Below are positions 8,028 to 16,765 of a stretch of 44,595 bases of DNA, piece by piece; positions within the stretch are counted from its first letter, which is position 1; each line of letters begins with the position of its first letter. The notes under the pieces are model-generated. The model was not told the origin of the DNA, ran no database searches, and worked only from the letters and a program-made list of their open reading frames with translations. The DNA comes from Acidobacteriaceae bacterium. Its GTDB lineage: Bacteria > Acidobacteriota > Terriglobia > Bryobacterales > Bryobacteraceae. The position numbers were made by a program, and so were the translations under genes. The stretch is taken from positions 1-44,595 of the forward strand of contig JADCJL010000155.1 in the NCBI GenBank assembly GCA_020247055.1, written 5' to 3'.

Positions 8028-9203
8028 CTACCGGACGGCCTCAATCTGCCGGAGTTGCCAGGCCAGCCGCCGCCGGTCCGGACCGTGGCCCTGCTCCTCC
8101 GGAATCATATATCTAGCGCTGTCAATCTGGAGCACACAGGCTTCGCCCTGGCGGAGCGGCACCTCCATCACAAAGTCGCCGAGCGGGACAACCTTCCGCA
8201 CCGCCAGCTTCCCATTCACCCGAATGCAAAACTCCTGATCCTCGAGCGGCCGCGCCCATCCCGGCAGAGTCCCGCGAATGACGGCCGCCCTGGCGTACTC
8301 GGGTAGCATCCAGTGCAGCCGCGTCCCGGCCCACTGGTCAGCGTATAAGCCCTGCGAATGCCGATAAACCTCATCAATCCCCGCCCGGCACAAATGGATA
8401 AACCGCGTCGCGAGGTACTCGCCCAGCGAACCGGGCACCACCTTCCGGATCCGCTCGGCCCAGATCTTGTCGTAGGTGTCGAGACCATAGAACCACCAAC
8501 CTGGTGGACAACGTCTTCCCGTGTGCCTGCTCAGAAGGGCAGCCAGCTCCTGAAACCGTCTCTGTCCACCGGCAAACGACTTAGCGGCCTCATACTCCCG
8601 GATGCACCCAAACTTCTCCGGCACATACGCCAGACCGTACCGCTTAGCCAGACGGATCAACAGGTCCCAGTCCATGCCGAAATGCAACGCCTCGTCCGCC
8701 CACCCTACCCCCTCCACACAGGACCGGCGGAAAAAGACCGACTGCTGCAGCACATAATCGAGAACAAACGTCAATTTCCAGAGGTTGAACGGTTCGGTAA
8801 AGGGAAACTGCTGCCGCACGTTGCCGTCGTAGTCAATCTGAAAGCCCTCGCCGTAGATCGCGCCCACCTCCGGATGGGCGGCCAAACCGGCCACCCCGTG
8901 CGCGATGGCATCCGGCAGATAGACATCGTCCGAGTTCAACCAGGCGACAATGCTCCCGTTGGCCCGCTGGAATCCCTTATTGATGGCGTGCGTCTGCCCC
9001 CTGTCTTTCTCGGAAACGAACGTCAGCCGGCTGCTGTACTCCGCGGCGACCGCCGCCGTCGCGTCCGTGGAGCCGCCATCCATAATGAGGTACTCGACAT
9101 TCGGATAGCCCTGGCTCAGCACGCTTTCAATCGTCGCCCGAATAAAATGCCCTTGATTGTAGGAGGGCGTGACTATGGTGACAAGGGGCTGGCTCAAGGT
9201 CAC
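8028..9203 (-). CDS. GT2-family glycosyltransferase with C-terminal beta module
   Basis: This 391-residue cytoplasmic glycosyltransferase has a GT-A fold. Residues about 7-115 show the nucleotide-sugar site: VTIVTPSYNQGHFIRATIESVL, GGSTDAT and LNSDD (the DxD-like metal site). The middle is helical. The last about 100 residues, containing FCIRVNGKLAVRKV and MEVPLRQGEACVLQI, look like a small beta domain not usual in GT2 enzymes. The upstream gene carries a similar module. The start ATG overlaps the stop of the GT4-GT2 gene by 4 bp (9200-9203), so the two are translationally coupled. The likely job is assembling a polysaccharide or lipopolysaccharide repeat; donor and acceptor cannot be read from sequence. 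Confidence 0.87.
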   Translation of the reverse strand: MTLSQPLVTIVTPSYNQGHFIRATIESVLSQGYPNVEYLIMDGGSTDATAAVAAEYSSRLTFVSEKDRGQTHAINKGFQRANGSIVAWLNSDDVYLPDAIAHGVAGLAAHPEVGAIYGEGFQIDYDGNVRQQFPFTEPFNLWKLTFVLDYVLQQSVFFRRSCVEGVGWADEALHFGMDWDLLIRLAKRYGLAYVPEKFGCIREYEAAKSFAGGQRRFQELAALLSRHTGRRCPPGWWFYGLDTYDKIWAERIRKVVPGSLGEYLATRFIHLCRAGIDEVYRHSQGLYADQWAGTRLHWMLPEYARAAVIRGTLPGWARPLEDQEFCIRVNGKLAVRKVVPLGDFVMEVPLRQGEACVLQIDSARYMIPEEQGHGPDRRRLAWQLRQIEAVR

Positions 9204-11515
9204 CTGCCCGCTGTTTCAAACTCGACGCGGTCCACCACGCACCCCAACTGGCGGTAGTCGCCATTCTGTTTCGGTCGCCACGTCCGGTTGGTAGCCACTT
9301 CCATCCGGCAGGTTGTACCCGAAAGCCCTCCGGGCAGCGGAGCGCTCAGCCGGTATGCCCCCGGCCCCGACTCCAGCCGGCCAACCTCCCGCCCGTTCAT
9401 CTTGACCGTGAGAACCAAAGGGCCACCCGGCGCCCAGTGCTTCCCGGTCAGCACCAGATGGGTCGCCGCCGCCGGAATCTCCTGTTCGGACCGCCACAGG
9501 CCGGAGATCCAGCCATCCTCCCAGCGGCCCGTGAACTTCCCCCCAAATCCGGTGTTCTCCCGCCACTCGGCGAAAAAGCGCTTCCGCTCCCCCGGATTGT
9601 GGTACATCCCCAAACCCAGCGTCAGTGCATAAGAGGCCAACGATGGCTTCGACCGGTCAAAGTATTGATCCTTCCGGTCAAGCAGGTAGCAGGCGTAGCC
9701 GTTGATCCACTCGTACGGTGCGTAACGAAATTGCGTCTTTACCGTACTCAGAATCTCCTGGTAAACCAATCGACGCTTGGACAGGGTCTTATTGTCCATA
9801 TGCATCCGGCTCGTCGCGAGATACTCATCCACTTTGCGAACTCCGTAGCGTTTCGCAATCCGGATCCACAACTCGTAGTCCAGCGCAAAGTGCATATCCA
9901 CGTTCATCATGCCCGCGTTGAGAAACGCTTCCCGCAACATGAACGCTGCCGGCTGACAGATATAGCACTGGGCATTCAGCGTGCGCAGGTCAAATGGCTG
10001 CGTCGGGTAAGGCGCGATGATCTCGCCATCCAACTTTACGTGGTAAGCCTCGCCATAGATCAGCCCCACGCCTGGATTCGCCTTGAAGTGCCGGGCGATC
10101 GTCCCAAGCGCCCCGGGCAGGTAGGTATCATCCGAGTTGAGAAAGGTGAAGATTTCGCCGGAGGTGGCGTGATAACCCTTGTTGACGGCGTCCGCCTGCC
10201 CGCGGTCCTTCTCGGAGACCCAGCGGAAACGCTCGCCATACTTGCGCAGAATGTCCACCGATCCATCCTTCGAACCGGCGTCCATCACGACATAATCCAC
10301 GTGCGGATAGTCCTGCGAGAGGACGCTCTCGATGGTCTCCTCAAGAAACTGCGCCATGTTGTAGGTCGGCGTCACAATGCCGATCACGGGCCAGGACTCC
10401 ACCTGAATGAATGGCCGCTTGCGGTAATCCGGGCCAGTGATATGGGCGAAGGCCTGCTCGGTCAGCTCCACCGCCTTCTGCCAGGAGAACTGTTTGGCGC
10501 GCTCCCTGCCTTTGGCCACGAGTTCAGCGCGCAGGGCCCCATCTCCCGCCAGCCGCAGAATCCCGCCGGCGATACTGGCCGGGTCGAGGGGATCCACGAG
10601 GACCGCGGCGTCGCCGGCCACCTCCAGGCAACTCCCGGAGTTGGAGGTGATGGCCGGGCAGCCGCAGTGGAAGGCCTCGAGCAGCGGTATCCCAAAACCT
10701 TCGAACTTAGTGGTAAACAGCAGCGCGAGCGCGTGCTGATAGATCTCCGGAATCAAGGCTTTGTTCACATAGCCGAGCATCCGGACAGAATTCCGCAGTC
10801 CTAGCCGGTCAATCTCCCTCTCCACCCGTCCGAAGTCAGCCGGTGAGCCGCTCAGCACGAGTTGCAGATCGGCGCCCGCATCGAGGACCCGGCGCAGCGC
10901 CTGCAAAACGTTGGCGTGGTTCTTATGCGGCCAGAAGTTGGCCGGGAAGTAGAGGTAACGTTCCGGCAGTCCCAGCGCGGAGAAAGCCGGCGTCGCCGCC
11001 GCCGGTAGGGGACGCTTAAACTCCGCATCGGCGTCCAGGTGGATCACTCGAATCTTGTCCGGGTTCACCCGGAACTTCTCGACGATCGTTTCCTTGGCGT
11101 GTTCGCTCAAAGTGAAGAGGACATCGCAGTTCAGTGCCGTCGGCCCGTATGTCTGACGCCGCCACTGCAGTACGGCCGGGTCGAAGAACTCCGGAAAGAA
11201 CTCGTGCTGCACATCAGGCATCATCACGGCGCTGGGCTTTTCCACCACGAGCGGCTCCAGAACCAGTAGCGGGCAGAAGTAGAGGTCAAAGTCCCCTGCG
11301 CGCACTGCGTCCTCAATGGTCGCCAGACCCCTTTGATGGGTAATCCCACGGATATCCGCATGCGGGGCGAACTCCCGCACGTGTTCGACCTCTTCCTGGT
11401 GTACCCAAACGCGCACTTGGTGACCGGTGAGGCCGCCAAGCACATTGCGCAGGTAGTTCTCCATACCGCCAATTTTGCCCTTGTAATACTGGCGAAGGTT
11501 GACGTCTATTTTCAT
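9200..11515 (-). CDS. Bifunctional GT4-GT2 glycosyltransferase fusion
   Basis: From ATG 11515 the product has about 771 residues. Residues 1 to about 370 are a GT4 (GT-B fold) transferase: N-terminal GGMENYLRNVLGGL, the YFPANFWPHKNH segment and the donor-site E-x7-E region FEGFGIPLLEAF. Residues about 380-600 are a GT2 (GT-A) domain with IVTPTYNMAQFLEETIESVL, GSKDGS and LNSDD. The last about 110 residues are a beta-rich module (TVKMNGREVGRLESG) resembling the tail of the next gene. The frame extends upstream to a TTG at 11596 preceded by AAGGGA, so that start is possible, but the family-like N-terminus MKIDVNLRQYY favours 11515. Two activities in one chain probably add consecutive sugars. It sits in the gmd glycan block. 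Confidence 0.88.
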   Translation of the reverse strand: MKIDVNLRQYYKGKIGGMENYLRNVLGGLTGHQVRVWVHQEEVEHVREFAPHADIRGITHQRGLATIEDAVRAGDFDLYFCPLLVLEPLVVEKPSAVMMPDVQHEFFPEFFDPAVLQWRRQTYGPTALNCDVLFTLSEHAKETIVEKFRVNPDKIRVIHLDADAEFKRPLPAAATPAFSALGLPERYLYFPANFWPHKNHANVLQALRRVLDAGADLQLVLSGSPADFGRVEREIDRLGLRNSVRMLGYVNKALIPEIYQHALALLFTTKFEGFGIPLLEAFHCGCPAITSNSGSCLEVAGDAAVLVDPLDPASIAGGILRLAGDGALRAELVAKGRERAKQFSWQKAVELTEQAFAHITGPDYRKRPFIQVESWPVIGIVTPTYNMAQFLEETIESVLSQDYPHVDYVVMDAGSKDGSVDILRKYGERFRWVSEKDRGQADAVNKGYHATSGEIFTFLNSDDTYLPGALGTIARHFKANPGVGLIYGEAYHVKLDGEIIAPYPTQPFDLRTLNAQCYICQPAAFMLREAFLNAGMMNVDMHFALDYELWIRIAKRYGVRKVDEYLATSRMHMDNKTLSKRRLVYQEILSTVKTQFRYAPYEWINGYACYLLDRKDQYFDRSKPSLASYALTLGLGMYHNPGERKRFFAEWRENTGFGGKFTGRWEDGWISGLWRSEQEIPAAATHLVLTGKHWAPGGPLVLTVKMNGREVGRLESGPGAYRLSAPLPGGLSGTTCRMEVATNRTWRPKQNGDYRQLGCVVDRVEFETAGR

Positions 11516-11686
11516 CGGTACGGACGAGTTGTCAAACTCAGGGTTGAGAACACCACTAAGCCCTTCACGGTAGCAAAGGCCTACACCGACGCGCAAGGAC
11601 TTCCCTTCGAAGTGCCTACCCGCTGAGCGTAACCTCTTCGACCGACCGGTGATAAGCGCAAGATCGGCGCGCAGGGTGGGGAGTTG

Positions 11687-12506
11687 CTAGGCCGGGGAGC
11701 GGCTGCTTCGCTGCTCCTCCTCGCGTTCGGTCTCCTGAAAACGGCGAGCCTCTGCAAGCGCGGCGCGGTCGCTGTTCAAATCCTCCGCCAGGAGGCTTCA
11801 GCGAGTGGTCTCGGCTTTGAGCGCAGCCAGACGATCTGCGGTGGCCCTTTCAGCTGCTGTCCTTGCGTCAGGAGCGTTTCCTGGGCCAGCGACAGTGCCG
11901 CCGCAGCCTAACTTCGCTTCGCGGCACGGTTGGTGTACTCCGCGCGTTCATCCCGCGGAGCCTCAATGACGGCATGCAGCACAATACATTGAGCACGACC
12001 ACTTGACACTGCTGGTCCCGCAACAGGGCGTTCGCCTCCTCAATCGCCACCAGGCGCGCCGTGTGACCAGCCCGCAACTCGCTGATCTCATTTTGTCGCC
12101 ACTGGAGTTGGTACGCCTCGCCTTCGGTTCGTAGCTCCTCCAGCGCCCGCCCCCGCGCCGGCCGCTCCACCTGCACCACCCGGTAGTACTTCGAAGCCGA
12201 GCAAGCCAGCACCCCCAACTCCGCCGATGCCTTCGCCAAGGTGACCACCGGCGCCGGAACCGCCGGATTCTCCCGGGCTCACTCGACGCCCCGCGCCACG
12301 GCATCAACCGTCTCCCCGCCAGACAAATCGGATGACCGAACGCGCAGTCCCAGCCGCAACCAAAGCAAGCCAGCGGATGAACAACCCCCACCCCGCCAGG
12401 GCCCCTCGGACAGGAATGCGGCCAGGAACCCCTGGGCCATCAGCTTGTCGCCGATGTTGCCCGATCCTAACCCGTTGCTGATCTGGATTAGACGGATCGG
12501 TTTCAT
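11687..12506 (-). pseudogene. Decayed polysaccharide pyruvyl-transferase-like gene with coiled-coil tail
   Basis: From ATG 12506 (minus) the frame reads MKPIRLIQISN, then GSGNIGDKLMAQGF. That is the N-terminal motif of polysaccharide pyruvyl transferase-like proteins. After about 35 residues the family resemblance breaks, as if the middle were deleted. The same frame then meets a TGA near 12279 (GVE-stop-ARENP) and continues with PVVTLAKASAELG and SASKYYRV. A helical charged stretch follows (ALEELRTEGEAYQLQWRQ, then GHTARLVAIEEANALLRDQ). Past about 11970 the heptad-rich sequence can only be followed by changing frame (ERATADRLAALKAET, then EARRFQETEREEEQRSS), ending at a stop at 11687. At least one nonsense codon, one internal deletion and two frameshifts are present. 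It was probably once part of the glycan cluster. The N-terminal family call is moderate. Confidence 0.6.
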
Positions 12507-12907
12507 GGTGAGGGGGGACAACGCTGGCCCCGGATCAAACTCCCGGTGAGTGTTGCCCGCTCTGCCCATCACCGGCAGACGCTCGCGGCCCGCATCGTCT
12601 CCGCGCCGCGACTTTCCGTTCGAAAGGGTAGCGTGCTAACCCATCCGGCGTTGGGATCCGCACAAATCGGTAATCAGAACTTTCCCAACCCCGATGGCAG
12701 CGGAAGCACCTGCACGGCGACCCCTCCCCCGGTTCTTCACTTCAGCCACCACCGGCGAGGCGGGCACCGGAACAGGCATACAGCCCAACAGCGGTTGCCG
12801 CTCTACCTGATGCCACTGGGCGGGTCCCATCAACAGCTACCATCCGCATTCGTTCGCCGGTCGAGCATTCGTTCGCCGGTCAGGCATCGGTTTGTTTTTC
12901 GTCGGTT
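12507..12907. other. Intergenic stretch with a 17 bp direct repeat
   Basis: No gene is supported in these 400 bases. Near the right side the 17 bp unit GCATTCGTTCGCCGGTC occurs twice, at 12846-12862 and 12865-12881, separated by 2 bp. The rest is probably worn-down coding sequence of the glycan cluster, as the adjacent pseudogene suggests. No terminator with a T-tract was seen. Confidence 0.5.
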
Positions 12908-13930
12908 CTAACCGTGTTGGCTTACGGCCAGTCCCACGCCAGCCTTCCGGGCAGCAATCGCGTCCATCTCGGCGTCCACCATCAGCTTAACCAACTCCCG
13001 GAACCCCGTCTGGTGCTCCCATCCCATCTGCTGCCGCGCCTTCGACGGATCCGCAAGCAACGCGTCCACCTCGGCGGGGCGGAGGTAGCGGGCGTCAAAC
13101 TCTACGTACTTCTCCCACTCCAGATTCACGTGCCCGAAGGCCTCTTCGACGAACTCCCGTACAGTGTGGGTCTCGCCGGTGCCAATCACGTAATCCTCCG
13201 GTTTCTCCTGCTGGAGCATCAGCCACATGGCTTCCACATACTCCTTGGCAAATCCCCAGTCCCGCTTGGAATCGAGATTGCCGAGGTATAGCTTGTCCTG
13301 CAGATTGTTCTTGATGTGCGCCACGGCACGCGCAATCTTGCGCGTCACGAACGTCTCGCCGCGCCGCGGCGATTCATGGTTGAACAAAATGCCACTTACC
13401 GCAAACATGTTGTAACTCTCGCGGTAGTTTATCGTGAGCCAGTGCGCGTATAACTTGGCGCAGGCATAAGGGCTGCGCGGATGGAATACCGTTCCTTCGT
13501 GCTGCGGCGGCTCAGCGGCGCCAAACATCTCGCTCGACGAGGCTTGGTAAAAACGGCACGTCTGCCCCAATCCTACCTGCTTGATGCCTTCGAGCAGCCG
13601 CACCGCGCCCATTCCCGTAATGTCGCCCGTGCTTTCGGGAATATCGAAGCTCACCCGCACGTGGCTCTGGGCCGCCAGATTGTAGACCTCGTCCGGCTTG
13701 ATCTCGTGCAACAGCTTCCATAGGCTACCCGTGTCCGACAGATCCCCAAAATGCAGAAAAAAACGGTTGCCATGCTCATGTAGATCGGAAAAAATCCCGT
13801 CCACCCGCCCCGTATTGAAACTGCTGGACCGGCGCTTGATGCCGTGCACCTCGTAACCCTTCCGGAGCAAAAACTCTGCTAAGTACGATCCATCCTGCCC
13901 GGTTACGCCAGTGATTAAAGCTCGTTTCAT
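12908..13930 (-). CDS. gmd: GDP-mannose 4,6-dehydratase
   Basis: This 340-residue cytoplasmic SDR-superfamily enzyme converts GDP-D-mannose to GDP-4-keto-6-deoxymannose, the precursor of fucose-, rhamnose- and perosamine-type sugars. The N-terminal NADP-binding [19 protein letters not shown] is diagnostic, followed by [35 protein letters not shown] with the catalytic Ser/Thr-Glu pair, the YACAK catalytic Tyr-Lys, and [18 protein letters not shown]. The open frame runs far upstream (to 14968), but that part is antisense to the arsR operon. ATG 13930 matches the family start. Gmd supplies a deoxysugar to the downstream glycosyltransferases, supporting an LPS/exopolysaccharide role for this block. 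Confidence 0.95.
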   Translation of the reverse strand: MKRALITGVTGQDGSYLAEFLLRKGYEVHGIKRRSSSFNTGRVDGIFSDLHEHGNRFFLHFGDLSDTGSLWKLLHEIKPDEVYNLAAQSHVRVSFDIPESTGDITGMGAVRLLEGIKQVGLGQTCRFYQASSSEMFGAAEPPQHEGTVFHPRSPYACAKLYAHWLTINYRESYNMFAVSGILFNHESPRRGETFVTRKIARAVAHIKNNLQDKLYLGNLDSKRDWGFAKEYVEAMWLMLQQEKPEDYVIGTGETHTVREFVEEAFGHVNLEWEKYVEFDARYLRPAEVDALLADPSKARQQMGWEHQTGFRELVKLMVDAEMDAIAARKAGVGLAVSQHG

Positions 13931-13979
13931 AGAGAAAAGGAAAAAAATCCTTTTCAGCGTAACACAGCGACCGACCGCC

Positions 13980-14008
13980 TTGACACGGCAACCAGAATCG
14001 CATACCTT
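13980..14008 (+). promoter_or_regulatory. Candidate promoter of the SmtB/His-rich/Fur operon
   Basis: A perfect -35 box TTGACA (13980-13985) is followed after 17 bp by TACCTT (14003-14008), a weak -10. Transcription would start near 14014-14016, inside the inverted repeat described next. That arrangement is typical for repression by an ArsR/SmtB protein. Confidence 0.5.
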
Positions 14009-14013
14009 AATAG

Positions 14014-14029
14014 TTGAACAGTTGATCAA
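14014..14029. promoter_or_regulatory. Candidate ArsR/SmtB operator (imperfect inverted repeat)
   Basis: TTGAACAGTTGATCAA is palindromic at 12 of 16 positions, with TTGA/TCAA ends. It resembles the TGAA-type half sites bound by SmtB/ZiaR-type repressors. It lies at the predicted transcription start and directly before the GTG at 14030. If it is the operator, the metal sensor represses its own operon and the true translation start may be the ATG at 14051. Assignment is by resemblance and position. Confidence 0.5.
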
Positions 14030-14458
14030 GTGTCCCAGGCCAAACCTGCCATGCCAAAAGTGATTGATCCCGCCTGCGCCCCCCACGATCACAGCGCCCG
14101 TCCGCCCGCCACCTTCGTGCGTCCTGGCGCCATCGAGCGCGCCGCGGGCATCTTCCGCGCTATGGGCGATGCCCCGCGTCTGCGCCTGCTCGCCCTGCTT
14201 GGACAGGGGGAAGCGTGCGTCACCGAGATCGCCGCCGCCGCCGGCGACGACCTTTCCACCATCTCCCAGCGTCTGCGCGTCCTGCGCAACGAAGGCCTCG
14301 TCTCCCGGCGCCGCAACGGCAAACACATTCTCTACGGCCTCGCCGACCAGCACGTCGCCGACCTCCTGTTCAACGCTCTCGCTCACGCCAGCGAAGGCCG
14401 GGCCGACCTGTCCCGTCTGGCCTCTCTCGTTCCCCCAACCAACCCAACCCAGGAGTAA
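14030..14458 (+). CDS. ArsR/SmtB-family metal-sensing repressor, zinc-type alpha5 site
   Basis: The product has 142 residues from GTG 14030, or 135 from ATG 14051. The winged-helix core covers residues about 35-120: [38 protein letters not shown] and the wing [12 protein letters not shown]. The C-terminal helix carries D106, H108, H119 and E122. The spacing D-x-H-x10-H-x2-E is identical to the alpha5 zinc site of SmtB (D104, H106, H117, E120), so the predicted ligand is Zn(II) or a similar borderline metal. The N-terminus is His/Cys-containing (ACAPHDH). It is the first gene of a tight plus-strand operon; the next ATG follows 6 bp after its stop. GTG 14030 has no clear ribosome binding site and abuts the putative operator, so 14051 may be the real start. 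Confidence 0.88.
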   Translation: MSQAKPAMPKVIDPACAPHDHSARPPATFVRPGAIERAAGIFRAMGDAPRLRLLALLGQGEACVTEIAAAAGDDLSTISQRLRVLRNEGLVSRRRNGKHILYGLADQHVADLLFNALAHASEGRADLSRLASLVPPTNPTQE

Positions 14459-14464
14459 CTCCCC

Positions 14465-14812
14465 ATGTCCACCTGTACCATTCATCCCGAGCATACCCAT
14501 CAGCACGAAGCGGGCTGCGGCCATACCGCCGTGCGCCACGACGACCACATCGACTACCTGCACGATGGTCACCTGCACCATCTCCATGACGGCCACGTCG
14601 ACGAGCACAGCATTGCTCTGTCGGCAACAAACCCGGCTAATTGCACCCCGCAGCACGCCTGCGGAGCGCACGATGCCGCTCACGTCCACGGCGCCGGCTG
14701 TGGCCACGAAGCGGTCCCGCACGGCGACCACATCGACTACCTCGTCAACGGACACCTCCATCATCCCCACGGGGCCCACTGCGACGACCACGGCCCGCTC
14801 GTGACCGCCTAA
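14465..14812 (+). CDS. Histidine-rich metal-binding protein with two tandem repeats
   Basis: This 115-residue soluble protein has more than a quarter His plus clustered Asp and Cys. Two copies of a unit can be seen, each with GCGH, AV, a DHIDYL core and GHLHH followed by more His/Asp: first copy about residues 18-48, second about 77-110. The DHIDYLxxGHLHH segment occurs in small His-rich proteins of other bacteria whose role is not established. A good ribosome binding site AGGAG lies within the end of the SmtB-type gene. It sits between a zinc-type SmtB sensor and a Fur-family regulator. Zinc buffering, storage or delivery is the natural inference, but nickel or cobalt is not excluded. No signal peptide is present, so it should be cytoplasmic. 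Confidence 0.85.
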   Translation: MSTCTIHPEHTHQHEAGCGHTAVRHDDHIDYLHDGHLHHLHDGHVDEHSIALSATNPANCTPQHACGAHDAAHVHGAGCGHEAVPHGDHIDYLVNGHLHHPHGAHCDDHGPLVTA

Positions 14813-14822
14813 GGCTCGGCTC

Positions 14823-15221
14823 ATGCCCTCTCCTGATTCCGCGCCCAACCGCAACACCCGCCAACGGCGGGCGATCCGCGATGCCTTCGTCACCGCCGAC
14901 CGGCCCTTGAACCCGAACGAGGTTCTCGAACTGGCCGCCGCCGGCCACGAAGGCATTGGCATCGCCACCGTCTACCGCAATATCAAAAACCTCGTCGAAG
15001 AGGGCTGGCTCACCACCGTCGAACTACCCGGCGAGTCGGCCCGCTACGAACTCGCCGGCAAGGCCCATCACCACCACTTTCACTGCAAACAATGCGGGAA
15101 GGTCTATGAGTTGAGCGGCTGCCTGTCCGGCTTTAAGGCGATGGCTCCCGAAGGCTTCGAAGTCACCGGGCACGAGGTGCTGCTGTACGGAGTTTGCAGG
15201 TCCTGCGGCGAAGCCCGCTAA
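14823..15221 (+). CDS. Fur-family transcriptional regulator (Zur/PerR-like)
   Basis: This 132-residue DNA-binding metalloregulator has a winged helix at residues about 10-80, with [11 protein letters not shown] and the recognition segment [17 protein letters not shown]. The dimer/metal domain begins with [16 protein letters not shown] and ends with GVCRSCGEA; the two CxxC pairs form the structural zinc site. The sequence does not decide between Zur, PerR and Fur. The neighbours (SmtB-type sensor and His-rich protein, gaps of 6 and 10 bp) favour Zur. Having a sensor of metal excess (SmtB) and a putative sensor of metal sufficiency in one operon is notable. Confidence 0.88.
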   Translation: MPSPDSAPNRNTRQRRAIRDAFVTADRPLNPNEVLELAAAGHEGIGIATVYRNIKNLVEEGWLTTVELPGESARYELAGKAHHHHFHCKQCGKVYELSGCLSGFKAMAPEGFEVTGHEVLLYGVCRSCGEAR

Positions 15222-15225
15222 GGCC

Positions 15226-15241
15226 GGGGGCCAACGCCCCC
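15226..15241. terminator. GC-only hairpin between converging operons
   Basis: GGGGGC (15226-15231) pairs with GCCCCC (15236-15241) around CAAC, just after the Fur-family stop and before the msrA stop on the other strand. It lacks a T-tract, so it is at best a weak or Rho-assisted bidirectional terminator. Confidence 0.3.
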
Positions 15242-15252
15242 CCGCAACGCCT

Positions 15253-15915
15253 CTAGGGCTTCAACTGCCCCGCAAACTCCTTGCGCAACTTGGCCACCTT
15301 GGGTGCGGAGTTCACCACCACATACGGATGGTTCGGATTCCGCTTCACAAAGTCCTGGTGGTAATCCTCGGCCGGGTAGAAGGCCTTGAGCGGCGCGAGC
15401 TCCGTGACAATCCTGCCGCTGAACACCTTGGCCTGTTCGAGCTGGGCGATGTAAGCCGCCGCCACACGCCGCTCCTCTTCATTGCCATAGAAAATGGCGG
15501 AGCGGTACTGCGGACCATAGTCCGGCCCCTGCCGGTTCAGCTGCGTCGGGTCGTGGGCCACGGCGAAGAAGATCTGCAGGATCCGGCCGTAGGAGATCTT
15601 CGCCGGATCGTAGGTCACCTCGATCGACTCGGCGTGCCTGGTCCGGCCCGAGCCCACCATCTCGTAAGTCGCCGAAGCCAGGTCCCCGCCCGAATAGCCG
15701 GACACGACCTTCTCCACCCCGGCCACAGCCTCGAAAACCGCCTCCGTGCACCAGAAACACCCGCCGGCCAGCACTGCCTTCTGCCGGCCCTTAATTTTGG
15801 CTGGGTCCCCTTTGGCTGGGTAAATATCCTGCGCCGGCGCGGGCAGCGGCATGCGGGGCGCGGCGGAGCAACCAAGGCCCGCCAGCAGGGCAATCGTCAT
15901 CATCTGTCGAAACAT
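15253..15915 (-). CDS. msrA: Peptide-methionine (S)-S-oxide reductase, exported (MsrA)
   Basis: This 220-residue enzyme reduces the S-epimer of methionine sulfoxide in proteins. The catalytic motif [12 protein letters not shown] is at about residues 51-62 and is followed by GYSGG, the [10 protein letters not shown] segment and the C-terminal EDYHQDF, all typical. The N-terminus is a signal peptide ([15 protein letters not shown]); the Cys after LAGLG may be a lipobox, though imperfect. It is therefore probably a periplasmic or lipid-anchored MsrA. The gene follows msrB by 9 bp on the same strand. Together they repair both epimers of oxidised Met in the envelope or cytoplasm. Confidence 0.93.
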   Translation of the reverse strand: MFRQMMTIALLAGLGCSAAPRMPLPAPAQDIYPAKGDPAKIKGRQKAVLAGGCFWCTEAVFEAVAGVEKVVSGYSGGDLASATYEMVGSGRTRHAESIEVTYDPAKISYGRILQIFFAVAHDPTQLNRQGPDYGPQYRSAIFYGNEEERRVAAAYIAQLEQAKVFSGRIVTELAPLKAFYPAEDYHQDFVKRNPNHPYVVVNSAPKVAKLRKEFAGQLKP

Positions 15916-15924
15916 CCAAGCCTC

Positions 15925-16323
15925 CTATTCGCCGGCCGCCCGCGCCGCAAAGCGCAGCGCGACCGAATTCATGCAGTAACGCAGCCCGGTCGGCCGCGGC
16001 CCGTCGGGAAACACGTGCCCCAGGTGCGCCTCACACCGGGCGCAGACCACCTCCGTCCGGGTCAGGAATAGCGACCGGTCCACGTGCTCGCCCACACTCT
16101 CCGGCGCCGCCGGCTGATAGAAGCTCGGCCACCCCGTGCCGGAGTCGAACTTATGCCGCGAGTCGAACAGCGGCGCGTCGCAACACACGCAGCGGTAGAC
16201 CCCGTCGCCCTTATGGGCGTTGTATTCGCCGGTAAAAGCCCGCTCGGTGCCCTTGCAGCGGGTCACTTCGTACTGCAGCGGCGTCAACTGCCGCCGCCAT
16301 TCCTCTTCGGTCTTGGTGATCAT
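15925..16323 (-). CDS. msrB: Peptide-methionine (R)-S-oxide reductase (MsrB)
   Basis: This 132-residue enzyme reduces the R-epimer of methionine sulfoxide. It has the SelR fold with two zinc-binding CxxC pairs (YRCVCCD and [14 protein letters not shown]), [10 protein letters not shown], and the catalytic Cys within [12 protein letters not shown]. No signal peptide is evident, unlike its msrA neighbour, so the two may act in different compartments. Its start lies 1 bp beyond the stop of the upstream small gene (16325-16765), suggesting one transcript. Confidence 0.94.
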   Translation of the reverse strand: MITKTEEEWRRQLTPLQYEVTRCKGTERAFTGEYNAHKGDGVYRCVCCDAPLFDSRHKFDSGTGWPSFYQPAAPESVGEHVDRSLFLTRTEVVCARCEAHLGHVFPDGPRPTGLRYCMNSVALRFAARAAGE

Positions 16324-16324
16324 G

Positions 16325-16765
16325 TTACTCCGTTAGCCGGATGCGCCGGCCGGTTATCTTTGCCGCTTCGGCAACCAGCATTTCGTTGAGCGCCCGCCGG
16401 AACGCCGCATCGTCGCGGCGCACCGCGTCCCGCGTGCGGTCAAGCGCCCGGTAGTCGAATGAATAGAGATCGGTGAACGAACTGGCCTCCAAACCATAGG
16501 CCGCGTTCAACCGGTCGATGTTGTAGCCGTAGGTCTCCTTGAGAAACTCGACGTACTGCTGCTTGCCCGGGGCTTCGTCCGGCAGCCGCCGGATCAGTTC
16601 GAGATGGGCCGCCGTGGCCCCGGTCCAGGTATACTCCACGTTGGGTTCGTTCCGCAAAACCGCGCGCGCCGCCCGCGCCCAGCCCGGCAGGGTCTCCGCG
16701 GCGTAGGGGTCGGCTTCGGGTAGCGCCGGCAGCCGGATCACCAGCGCCGCGACAAGGAGAAGCAT
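16325..16765 (-). CDS. Small secreted protein, possible GH42-like fragment, 146 aa
   Basis: A short hydrophobic N-terminus ([15 protein letters not shown]) suggests export. The segment [23 protein letters not shown], read in parts, resembles the '..FL...YG.i..LN.aWG' helix found in GH42-type beta-galactosidases. The protein has none of the barrel and no catalytic Glu can be assigned. I therefore do not name a function; it may be a leftover of a larger hydrolase or an independent small protein. Its ATG abuts the ATG of the plus-strand tag fragment (CATATG at 16763-16768) with no space for a promoter between them. It appears to be co-transcribed with msrB and msrA. Confidence 0.55.
   Translation of the reverse strand: MLLLVAALVIRLPALPEADPYAAETLPGWARAARAVLRNEPNVEYTWTGATAAHLELIRRLPDEAPGKQQYVEFLKETYGYNIDRLNAAYGLEASSFTDLYSFDYRALDRTRDAVRRDDAAFRRALNEMLVAEAAKITGRRIRLTE

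Noticed and set aside
12846-12881. CRISPR array
   Set aside because: Only two 17 bp copies with a 2 bp spacer and no cas genes; a simple direct repeat.
12908-14968. Very long minus frame that would join gmd to about 345 extra N-terminal residues
   Set aside because: The extra part is antisense to the SmtB/His-rich/Fur operon and low in complexity; the Gmd family N-terminus begins exactly at ATG 13930.
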